Below, piece by piece: positions 50,001-56,857 of a stretch of 64,000 bases of DNA. Source of the stretch: DATKYQ01 sp035528415 (GTDB lineage Bacteria > Myxococcota > B64-G9); NCBI GenBank assembly GCA_035528415.1, contig DATKYQ010000039.1, positions 1-64,000 on the forward strand. The letters are read 5' to 3'. Below the pieces are notes generated by a model. It did not search any database and was not told where the DNA came from. It worked only from the letters and a program-made list of their open reading frames with translations. Position numbers and translations under genes: made by a program. How positions within the stretch are numbered: the first letter of the stretch is position 1; each line of letters opens with the position of its first letter.

Positions 50001-51982
50001 TCGGAGCCCAGCGTGCCCCCGCGGCTCGTCCCGCGGGCGCTGCGGATGGATGCAAGAAGCGCCACCGTCACCCGCGAGGTGCGTTGGAAATCGATGTCGG
50101 GGTCGAAGACCACCAGTGGATCGCCGGCATTGCAGCTCAAGGTGCCGGTGTGAGCGATGCTCGCACCGGAGTCGGTCTGCTCGTTGACGGTGAAGGTCGT
50201 GGCGTCGATTGTCGAGCAGTCGAGCGCCTCGCTGAAGGTGATCTCGATGTCAGCGTCCAGGGCCACCCTGACCGAGCCGGCCGCCGGCGAGGTGCCGGTC
50301 ACGTACAGCGGCGGCGGATCCTGGGCTATGAAATCATAGCCGAAGTCGGCCGGAAGCTGTCCGCCGCGGGTGGTGGCCACCGCGCTCTCGATGGCATGGT
50401 TGGGGTAAGCTGCCGCGTCGAAGGGCCCGCCCTTCAAGGTCACGTCGATTACCGAAGAGTAGCCGAAGGGCGCGTCGGGAACGAAGCTGACCTGCGGATC
50501 GCCGGGCGTGCAGGTTAACGTACCGCTGACCGCCGCCGTGCCGCCGCCCAGCAGCGGATCGAGCGTCTCGCTGATCGCCACGGTGACGTCGTTGACCGAG
50601 TCGCAGTTGAGCGGTTCCGAGAAGACGATGCCCAGCGGCGCGTCCCGCTGCACCATCTCGGCGCCCGCGGCCGGATCGACCGCGGCGACGGCCAGCGGCG
50701 GCGGATCCTGGACTCTAAAGCTGAAGATGAAGTCGTCGGTCAGGTTGCCGCCGTAGCTGGTTGCCCGGGTGCTTTCCACGACTCTCGTAGCCGGCGCAGT
50801 CCCGGGAGTGTAAGCGGCCCCGCTCAGCGTGACCGCCACCAGCGATGACCACTCGAAGGGCGCGTCGGGAGTGAAGCCGACCAGGCACGGGTCAGTTGGG
50901 CCGCCGTCGCCGCAGCTGTAGTCGCCGGCCGGGGCGGGGTTGCAGACGAGCGTGCCGCTCAGAGTGCGAGTGGTTCCGGCCGCTGCTCCCAGGCGCGGGT
51001 GATCATCGAGGGTCTCTTCGACTGCCAGGTTGCCGGTCAGCGTATCGCAGTCGACCGGCTCGCTGAACTGGATAGTGATCGCGGAGTCGAGCGGCACGCC
51101 CGACATCTGCGATCCGGGCTGCGCGCCTGCCACGTAGAAGTCGGGCGGATCATCGACGTGGAAGGAGATGGCCACGTCTTCGGGAAGCTGCCCGCCGAAG
51201 TCGGTGGCCCGGTTGCTCTCGACCGCGCCGTCGGCGCGGGTTCCGCCCTTGAGTGTAAGCGTGACATCCGAGGAGTACAGAAACGGCGTGTCCGGTGTGA
51301 AGGTCACGATGCAGAAATCGTTGCCGTCGCAGGAGTCGACATCGATCGAGTCGGGCTGCGTGCAGGCCCAGCTTCCGCCGACGTCGCGCTGGCCGGGACC
51401 GGTGTGCGGGTGCGGATCGAACACTTCAAGGATAGCGACGCCGGCCTCGAGGCTGGCGCAGTCGACCGGTTCGGAGAAGGTCAGCTCGATCACGCTATCG
51501 AGCGCTACGCCGATGCTGTTGGAACCGGGGTTCGAGTTCACCAGCCTCAGAGGCGGAGGATCGAGCGTCCGGAAGGCGCCGGTCACCTGGATCGGCAGCG
51601 GCCCGTTGTCGCGCAGGCGCTTAATTCCGGTTGTCAAAGTCACCCGGTAGGGCGTCGAGTAGGCAAGCAGCGCCGCGGGCTGCAGGGTCGCCTTGAAGGC
51701 CGACTGGTCGTATGTGATCGTGCCTTCCACTTTTATCGGGTTGGCCGGATCGGTCACGTCCTCGATGTAGAAGTTGGCAGCGTTGCTTACCGTCTCGGGA
51801 ACCAGATCCTCGCTGAAGCTCGCCTCGACGGCGGTGTCGCGCGGCACGTCCTGGCCCGAAGGATGAATGGCCACCACCCGGATGGGCACGTCCACGGTGA
51901 ACGGCTGATCGGTGCAGCCGGTAAGCCAGGTCGTTGCGATCAGCATCAAAAGCGGCAATGTCAGCTTACAAAATGATCTCAT
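47015..51982 (-). CDS. giant lipoprotein with about twelve SbsA-like (Big_5) Ig domains
   Basis: 1655 residues from the ATG at 51982 (GGAGGAGAGCAA upstream); the longer frame upstream runs into the next gene and lacks a signal. Lipobox LTGC. About twelve Ig-like units can be recognised by the pattern 'P..G...V..D..I.ITFSEPVDC..L', diverging toward the C-terminus. Long exposed lipoproteins with such repeats are common on deltaproteobacterial surfaces and often mediate adhesion or cell-surface spacing. It is the second gene after the beta-barrel protein at 52026-53375, 43 bp apart, same operon. Confidence 0.88.
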   Translation of the reverse strand: MRSFCKLTLPLLMLIATTWLTGCTDQPFTVDVPIRVVAIHPSGQDVPRDTAVEASFSEDLVPETVSNAANFYIEDVTDPANPIKVEGTITYDQSAFKATLQPAALLAYSTPYRVTLTTGIKRLRDNGPLPIQVTGAFRTLDPPPLRLVNSNPGSNSIGVALDSVIELTFSEPVDCASLEAGVAILEVFDPHPHTGPGQRDVGGSWACTQPDSIDVDSCDGNDFCIVTFTPDTPFLYSSDVTLTLKGGTRADGAVESNRATDFGGQLPEDVAISFHVDDPPDFYVAGAQPGSQMSGVPLDSAITIQFSEPVDCDTLTGNLAVEETLDDHPRLGAAAGTTRTLSGTLVCNPAPAGDYSCGDGGPTDPCLVGFTPDAPFEWSSLVAVTLSGAAYTPGTAPATRVVESTRATSYGGNLTDDFIFSFRVQDPPPLAVAAVDPAAGAEMVQRDAPLGIVFSEPLNCDSVNDVTVAISETLDPLLGGGTAAVSGTLTCTPGDPQVSFVPDAPFGYSSVIDVTLKGGPFDAAAYPNHAIESAVATTRGGQLPADFGYDFIAQDPPPLYVTGTSPAAGSVRVALDADIEITFSEALDCSTIDATTFTVNEQTDSGASIAHTGTLSCNAGDPLVVFDPDIDFQRTSRVTVALLASIRSARGTSRGGTLGSDFVFSFSTIDPLPLLVVSTQPGGSQDNVTTDANIVVTFSEAVDRNSLDPSTFVVEDISDPQNPLPIACGVPDGTYGFGSGDALVTCDPPSDFIYDATIRVRLTTGIRAAIATSAGGNLPFDVVWSFDIIPVPPIEVTQVVPGDGAQNVPVASNVAVIFNQDILQSTLVTYADARPCAADGDCPGGVLCGNVNAGFCDPDPSNVTVWLNPGATSDVNTRVALDLLSYDSNSFTAVFDTVADLTGGLQYTFGVRGGLTGVRGRYGASIMVANFVSNFTTGINMLLAGTIPHDGDSGVQVTTEVCAVFLEDIDPTTITTSSFGLTFDDDFGTQAVPVSGFTYEGVDPFTLEPDATGTYTNNKVCLVIAPEFWDCHPDARPLLYNTSYQAMLADSITNADGSVTLVGGYAWTFTTGGPPQVLGAYGQNTVVTVDPLAGGSDLPVNCAFHVEFAAELDPATLDSTRLRVLDASGTPVGATVSASADLFEAIVTPDAILGFDADYKLVLAGGYGGVTLADGSYLDADFEAAFHTSPPTYATISPPLGENTYPTAMAPVVFSRDIYFPSLTEANIFAVDNTDGATLQGVVATNSGDPDSCILQVVPTYLSGHDVTVNVTQGVMDFRGNPLGAPAAINYPTVGNTPAVNARIPDPVAAGDVSPAAASAVLGDQLFVLSMPGVGGNLRDRMLPPTFNRYTIGFMGTGVPAGCPSEAISSSNDYVIGAAAQPDSVLIRAGNLLRSGCGYQLILRQSQFSNIYGVANGDPDLVVDYVGESVAPTLAVTDIHIDAMAGPDLPADGRADVWSRTAISATFDENVDPASVGPATFTLVCDGNPVAGNISVQGTTAFFETLLPLAGAAACSATLGAAVTDMAGNALGADVTVSFTVESVPPAVLATSPADSDVNVPVTSDITITFSEQVDPSTLQGSTVNGSGTIQLWDQAAGSEVFGCIEPGATPEEVIFSPYGDLGAASVYDLVITTGVADFGATPLVADVGASFTTQ

Positions 51983-52025
51983 TTGCTCTCCTCCAATATC
52001 CAGTATCGGGTCTCTTGGCTCATAG

Positions 52026-53375
52026 TTACCAGGGAATGTCCAGGCGATAGCCCAGCATGATGTTGCTGCCCTCCAGGTCACCCAGCTCCCGGTTGTAGGT
52101 GTTTCCGTAAATATCCTTGAAGTCCAGATCTGTCCGCGCGCTCGAGTAACGGTACTCGAGCGTGATGCGCCCGGGCCCAAGGCCATAGGCTCCCTCGACA
52201 CCCAGGTAGTAACCGGTACCCCAGCCGCTCTGCATCGAGTCGCTCACGGAGGGCTGGCCCTCCTTGGTGTAGGTCGACTGCGACCAGACGTGTACGGCGG
52301 AGAAGCCGCCTCCGGCCGAGATGAACAGTGGCAGATCCACGAGCGGTCTTACGGTAAGCGACGCGCCCGCGAACAGCGGCAGGCTGTCGATTTTCCAGGA
52401 GTATCCAAAGGTCCCGAAGTCCGGATCGGAGGGAAGTTCGCGTTTCCCGTCGCCCGAAAGACGGAACCAGCCGATTTCCAACCCCGGGGAGATTGTCAGC
52501 ATATTTCCCAGCGGAATATAACCCTTGACGCTGAGCAATACCGGCACCGCCAGGCCCTGGCTGCCGCTGGGCAACAGCTCGCCCGCGGAAAGCGAGGTCG
52601 AGGCCGGCTTGCCCGAGGTAATCAGCAAATCGACCAGCAGGCCGATACCCAGGTAGGGTGCTTTCCGGCCTTCGCGAAGCCTGAGAGTCTCCGTATCGCC
52701 CGGCTCCCCGGCGGCGCTATCCTCGGAGACCGGGGACTCCGCCACCGCCGGTGTCTCCGGTTCAGTCGATGACTCGGGTGCAGGCGCGGCCTCGGGCTCC
52801 GGGGCAGGCTTGGCCTCGGGCTCAGGGGCAGGCTTGGCCGCGGGCCCCGGAGCAGGCAGGGTAACCAGAGCTAGCACGACCTTGGCGTCCTCGGTATTCT
52901 CTTTTCCGGCGGACGTCTTCCAGGCCACGACCGGCTCGTCCGCCCGCGGACGGCGCCGGACATGGACGGGTCGGGCGGCAATGTCGACCGAGCTGGTCAC
53001 GTTCACAGTGTGGGTGCCCGGCGGCAGCTCGAAGAAGATGCTCTTCGAGAAACGATCGGTAAGCTCGATCGTCACCTCACCCTCGCGGCCATCGTCGCCG
53101 ACGAAGAGCACAGTCGCCTTGCATTTCTTGTCTCCCCGGGCCAGGAGCAGCAACGCGGCCGGCCCGCCGGCGCGGATGCGCAGGCGCGCCCCATGTCGCA
53201 ATACGAAGTAACGATAGGAGCGCTTCCCTTCCTTGAGTCTCTTCTTTATATTTTTGCCCATGACCTGCACCTTCCCCGGCCGCAGGGGCTCGGCCGACCG
53301 GGCCGGGGATGCCGAACCCAGTACAAGCCACTGCATTGCAAGAAATCCCGCAAAAAACGCCTTTTTCAGGCACAT
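52026..53375 (-). CDS. outer membrane beta-barrel protein with N-terminal beta domain and Pro-rich linker
   Basis: 449 residues. Signal peptide ends ARSAEP. Residues about 30-150 form a beta domain rich in basic strands (KRSYRYFVLRHGARLRI). A Pro/Ala/Glu-rich linker (about 170-230, PAPEPEAK repeats) is followed by a C-terminal barrel-like region ('GLLVDLLITSGKPAS', 'LPLFAGASLTVRPLVDLPL', terminal 'NIMLGYRLDIPW'). The layout suggests a periplasmic/peptidoglycan-side domain plus barrel. GGAGGTGG ribosome site. It is divergent from the sigma-factor gene and leads the operon with the giant lipoprotein. Confidence 0.82.
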   Translation of the reverse strand: MCLKKAFFAGFLAMQWLVLGSASPARSAEPLRPGKVQVMGKNIKKRLKEGKRSYRYFVLRHGARLRIRAGGPAALLLLARGDKKCKATVLFVGDDGREGEVTIELTDRFSKSIFFELPPGTHTVNVTSSVDIAARPVHVRRRPRADEPVVAWKTSAGKENTEDAKVVLALVTLPAPGPAAKPAPEPEAKPAPEPEAAPAPESSTEPETPAVAESPVSEDSAAGEPGDTETLRLREGRKAPYLGIGLLVDLLITSGKPASTSLSAGELLPSGSQGLAVPVLLSVKGYIPLGNMLTISPGLEIGWFRLSGDGKRELPSDPDFGTFGYSWKIDSLPLFAGASLTVRPLVDLPLFISAGGGFSAVHVWSQSTYTKEGQPSVSDSMQSGWGTGYYLGVEGAYGLGPGRITLEYRYSSARTDLDFKDIYGNTYNRELGDLEGSNIMLGYRLDIPW

Positions 53376-53420
53376 GACGCCACCTCCAGGCAGGTTCCAG
53401 ATTAGAAACTTTACTCATAT

Positions 53421-53449
53421 ACTATGCAAACTATACAAATTTTGGTGAA
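53421..53449 (-). promoter_or_regulatory. possible promoter of the barrel/giant lipoprotein operon
   Basis: On the minus strand TTCACC (53444-53449), 17-bp spacer, CATAGT (53421-53426). The -10 region carries two direct TATAGT-like copies (TATAGTTTGCATAGTATA) that could bind a regulator. Confidence 0.4.
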
Positions 53450-53478
53450 AAAATGACGACGGCGATATTTTTCCACCA

Positions 53479-53500
53479 GGAACCCTTCATTATGCATAAT
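53479..53500 (+). promoter_or_regulatory. candidate ECF-type -35 (GGAAC) and palindrome before the sigma gene
   Basis: GGAAC at 53479-53483 resembles the -35 of many ECF sigma promoters. The perfect palindrome ATTATGCATAAT (53489-53500) follows. The start of the sigma gene is at 53526. A self-regulated promoter is possible but unproven. Confidence 0.35.
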
Positions 53501-53525
53501 AGTAGAGTATGCCATTATTGACGGT

Positions 53526-54200
53526 GTGATCTTGGAACCGATACCATCAGAACGTGCTCTTCTAGATGCCTTTCGTCGGGCCGAGCCCGGGGCGCTCGAG
53601 TGTATCTACCGTGCCTACGTCGAGCGCGTGGCCGCCATGCTGCGCAGGGGGTTCGAGTTCTCTTCACGGGGACAGCAAATGAGATTCTCGGGCTATCGCG
53701 ATCCTGACGACCTGCAGGACGCTTTGCAGGAGACGTTTCTTGGCGCCTTCTCCGTCGGCGCGCGCAATGGCTACGACGGGCTGACTCCTTTTTCCAGCTA
53801 CCTGATGGCCATAGCCCGTAACGTGGTGTTACAGCGCTTTCGCAAGGATCTCTCCCGCCTGCGCTGCTTTACGGAGTTGCAGGCCGCGGCAGCCGAGGAA
53901 AACAACCAATACTCGCTGGCGGCCGGACCGGCCCCCGACGTGGCCGCCGGGCTCGGCGAACTGCGCCGCCTGGTAAAAGATTTCGTGGCCTCGCTCAGCG
54001 ATGAGCAGCGGCGCATCGTGCGCCTGTATTTCATCGAACGACTCAGCCAGGAAGCCACTGCCGAGAGCCTGGCTCTCAATCGCAACCGGGTCCGCAAGCA
54101 GATCCGCACAATTCGCAAGAAACTTTTCAAGCGCCTGCGGCGCGAGGGGCTGGACGCCGCCCTGCCCTTCTCACTGGATACCGTCGAGGTCGAGCCATGA
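53526..54200 (+). CDS. ECF-like sigma factor of the caspase operon
   Basis: 224 residues. Region 2 is visible ('YRDPDDLQDALQETFLGAF', 'FSSYLMAIARNVVLQRFRK') and region 4 ('LSDEQRRIVRLYFIERLSQEATAESLALNRNRVRKQIRTIRKKL'), so it is a sigma-70-family factor. The spacing and the linked anti-sigma gene indicate an ECF-type regulatory sigma factor, though it is longer than average. GTG start. The stop overlaps the anti-sigma start by 4 bp. Targets unknown; the caspase operon itself is a likely one. Confidence 0.9.
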   Translation: MILEPIPSERALLDAFRRAEPGALECIYRAYVERVAAMLRRGFEFSSRGQQMRFSGYRDPDDLQDALQETFLGAFSVGARNGYDGLTPFSSYLMAIARNVVLQRFRKDLSRLRCFTELQAAAAEENNQYSLAAGPAPDVAAGLGELRRLVKDFVASLSDEQRRIVRLYFIERLSQEATAESLALNRNRVRKQIRTIRKKLFKRLRREGLDAALPFSLDTVEVEP

Positions 54201-55069
54201 ATTCCGGCGACTACCCGGCAGGCTGTAAAAACCGGCGCTTCGGCCGTGCCCTGCAAGACCTCTTCGAGGGCCGAGTTCCGCCCCCTCTGCCTATGAGCCT
54301 TTCCGATCATCTCAAGAGCTGTCCGGCCTGCCGAACCCAGGCGCGGACCCTGGCTTCGGCCGATCGATTGCTGGGCGAAGAGTGCGGCGCTCCCGTGTGC
54401 GTCTCTCCGTTCGAGATCGACCTGGCCTGGCAGGCCGTGGCCGCAAGGCTGAACATCGCCGAAAGACAATCCCGGCGGTGGTTTGTGCCGTCCTCGATTC
54501 TCAGAGGGCGGCGGCTTTTGAGGCTCTTGCCGGCAGCTATCGGCCTGGCGCTGGTGCTGGTTGTCGGCGCTGCCTTCATCGCCACACACAAGACGAGCGG
54601 CTTCGCGGCTCGCGGGGCCGCGGCGCCGCCGGATCTGCGGCTTGTCTGCATACCGGCCGGAGACAAGTCTGCGCCGCGCTCGGCCCGTGCAGGAGACGGT
54701 CCCGCCTCCTGCAGCATCGACGAGACGCTGGGCTTCGCCTACCTCAACCCGGAAGGGCGCTTTGGCGGACTTTTGCTGTACGCCGTCGACTCCAAAGATA
54801 ATATATTGTGGTATGCGCCCAACCCGGCCCAGCCGGCCGGTATATCTATCGAGCCGGCGGCGCGGCCACGGGCACTTCCCCGGACGGTGCGCTTGGCCGT
54901 CAATCACCACCCCGGCCGCTACACGCTGGTGGCAGCCTTCACCCGCCGGCCTCTCGATTTGGCCGGGCTCGACAAGCTGGCAGTCGATCTGGCTCGTGGC
55001 CGGCGACATCTACCGGGCGCGCAAGTGATCCGGCGCGACCTGATCATCGCCGGGGAGGGAAAGCCGTGA
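54197..55069 (+). CDS. zinc-binding anti-sigma factor with one membrane helix
   Basis: 290 residues. The N-terminal ZAS-type motif His38-x3-Cys42-x2-Cys45 (DHLKSCPAC) binds zinc and would hold the sigma factor. One membrane helix (roughly 105-130, 'PAAIGLALVLVVGAAFIA') separates it from a C-terminal periplasmic part ('FAYLNPEGRFGGLLLYAVDSKDNILWY') that resembles DUF4384-type beta modules found beside caspases. Its start overlaps the sigma stop and its stop overlaps the caspase start (GTGA), so the three proteins are produced together. Inner-membrane sensor of an extracytoplasmic signal is inferred. Confidence 0.82.
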   Translation: MNSGDYPAGCKNRRFGRALQDLFEGRVPPPLPMSLSDHLKSCPACRTQARTLASADRLLGEECGAPVCVSPFEIDLAWQAVAARLNIAERQSRRWFVPSSILRGRRLLRLLPAAIGLALVLVVGAAFIATHKTSGFAARGAAAPPDLRLVCIPAGDKSAPRSARAGDGPASCSIDETLGFAYLNPEGRFGGLLLYAVDSKDNILWYAPNPAQPAGISIEPAARPRALPRTVRLAVNHHPGRYTLVAAFTRRPLDLAGLDKLAVDLARGRRHLPGAQVIRRDLIIAGEGKP

Positions 55070-56832
55070 AGATCTTGGTTGTGCTCCTGTCCACCTGTCT
55101 GGCTTTACCCGCCGGTGCCCGTACAGCCAGGCACGTATTGATCGTTGCCAACAACAACGATCCCTCGGGCAAACTCGATCCATTGCGTTACGCAGACGAT
55201 GACGGCGCGCGTTACAGCGAGCTATTCTCCTCGACCGGCGCCCGGGTGGAGCTTCTTTGCACCATGGACACCGAGACCCAGCGCCTGTTCCCCGAGTTGG
55301 TCGGCCAGACCCGCCCGCCGACCCGCGCCCGACTGCGCTCGTCGCTGTCCCGCATCTTCGACGCCATCCGCCAGGACAAGACCGAGGGAATGCAGACGGA
55401 GTTCATCTTCGTCTTCACCGGCCACGGCCGGATGAGCGAGGGCAGCGGTCAGCTCCTGCTGACCGACGGCCCGCTGGCGCGCAAAGATTTCCTTACCGAG
55501 GTGATTGACGCCTCGCCTGCCGACTTCAACCACATCATCATCGACGCCTGCCACGCCTACTACCTTGTCATGCCGCGCGGAGAGTGGCATGACGACCGCG
55601 GCGGGGCCGCAGCCACCGACGCCTTGCGGGCTTACCTCAGATCGCCCAACGAGCTGTCCCGGCGCCCGACCACCGGGGTGATCCTGTCGACAGCCGGCGC
55701 CGCCGAAGTGCACGAGTGGGAGCGCTACCGTTCGGGCGTCTTCAGCCACGAGCTGCGCTCGGGCCTGCTCGGCCCGGCCGACCTGAATGCCGACGGCCGC
55801 ATCAGCTACGGCGAGCTGGAGTCCTTTCTGGCGGCGGCCAACGCAGGGGTGACCAACCCCAAGGCGCGCATCCAGATCTTCGTCCTGGCGCCCGAGCAGA
55901 ACCTCGATCACCCCCTGCTCGAGCTGGGCCCCGGCCTCGAACACGTTCTCAGGTTTCCAAAAACGGCCGCCGGCCACTTCGAGGTCGAGGACGCCCGCGG
56001 CCTGGCCTACGCCGAGTGGAACAAGGCCCCCGACCAGCAGGCCTACCTGGCGCTGCTCTACCCGCCGGTCAAGGCCAGCCCGACCTACTTCGTAAGAAGG
56101 CGCGACCGCGAACTGAAAGTCAGCCTGGTCCCGCCGGGAGACGGGCGGCAGGAGATCTCCTTCGATGAAGGCAGCCTGGTCCCGCGCGACTCGTCCGCCC
56201 GCGGCAGCGTGGCCGAAGCTTTCCGCACCCAGCTCTTCAGCGTGCCGTTCGGTTCGGCCTTCGCACGCGGCTTTATGGCCCGGCGCGAGGGCGAACGCAT
56301 CGCGGAAGTTCAGCGCGCAGCGTATCCGCAAGCAAGCCGCAGCCATTTCATCTCGGCGGCTTACCTGATATCCGATGCCCTGATGGAGAGCGACGACATC
56401 GCCCAGGGGGCATTGCTTTCATACCGCTTCTCGCCCTGGAACCACTTTCACCTTACGGCCCGCATGGACTACCGGCACACCTCCGGCGGCAAGGAAGGCA
56501 ACGCCCACACTCTCGACGACATCGGGCTGCTTTTGGGAGGCGGCGCGCACTGGCAGATTATAAACAGGCTATGCATCTTCGTAGACGGACTTGCAGGAAA
56601 CCACTTCATAGCTTATACAAAGAAGTCGCCGAGCGCGGCAGACAAGGACAAGACCAGCTGGGACGAACTGGCCCCGGCTGTCGGATTTGCGGCCGGTCTG
56701 AGAGTCGATATCTTCGGCCCGGTCTTCATGCAGGCCTCGGGCGGGCTGGATTTCGTCTTCTCGTCGGTGGAAGGCGAGGAAAACAGTTACCTGGTTCCCG
56801 CGGGAACCTTCGAAATAGGCGCGGCATTCTGA
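55066..56832 (+). CDS. secreted caspase-like (C14) peptidase with C-terminal beta-barrel-like region
   Basis: 588 residues from a GTG at 55066 overlapping the anti-sigma stop; GGGGAGGGAAAGCC is the ribosome site. A signal peptide (KILVVLLSTCLALPAGA) puts it outside the cytoplasm. Residues about 20-270 are a caspase/metacaspase-type domain with the His-Cys dyad: His120 (FTGHGRM) and Cys162 (IIIDACHAY). An EF-hand-like Asp-rich loop (DLNADGRISYGELE) follows. The C-terminal 160 residues are aromatic-rich strands ('LSYRFSPWNHFHLTARMDYRH', ending FEIGAAF) as in small outer-membrane barrels. Orthodox caspases cut after Asp, Arg or Lys; specificity unknown. Confidence 0.87.
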   Translation: MKILVVLLSTCLALPAGARTARHVLIVANNNDPSGKLDPLRYADDDGARYSELFSSTGARVELLCTMDTETQRLFPELVGQTRPPTRARLRSSLSRIFDAIRQDKTEGMQTEFIFVFTGHGRMSEGSGQLLLTDGPLARKDFLTEVIDASPADFNHIIIDACHAYYLVMPRGEWHDDRGGAAATDALRAYLRSPNELSRRPTTGVILSTAGAAEVHEWERYRSGVFSHELRSGLLGPADLNADGRISYGELESFLAAANAGVTNPKARIQIFVLAPEQNLDHPLLELGPGLEHVLRFPKTAAGHFEVEDARGLAYAEWNKAPDQQAYLALLYPPVKASPTYFVRRRDRELKVSLVPPGDGRQEISFDEGSLVPRDSSARGSVAEAFRTQLFSVPFGSAFARGFMARREGERIAEVQRAAYPQASRSHFISAAYLISDALMESDDIAQGALLSYRFSPWNHFHLTARMDYRHTSGGKEGNAHTLDDIGLLLGGGAHWQIINRLCIFVDGLAGNHFIAYTKKSPSAADKDKTSWDELAPAVGFAAGLRVDIFGPVFMQASGGLDFVFSSVEGEENSYLVPAGTFEIGAAF

Positions 56833-56857
56833 AATCAACCATTACGGGGAGAATCTA

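Noticed and set aside
51983..52201. Longer N-terminus for the giant Ig-like lipoprotein
   Set aside because: It runs into the barrel protein gene; the ATG at 51982 has GGAGGAG upstream and starts a lipobox signal.
54808..55065. Longer N-terminus for the caspase-like protein
   Set aside because: It overlaps the anti-sigma gene in another frame; the GTG at 55066 has a strong ribosome site and begins a signal peptide.
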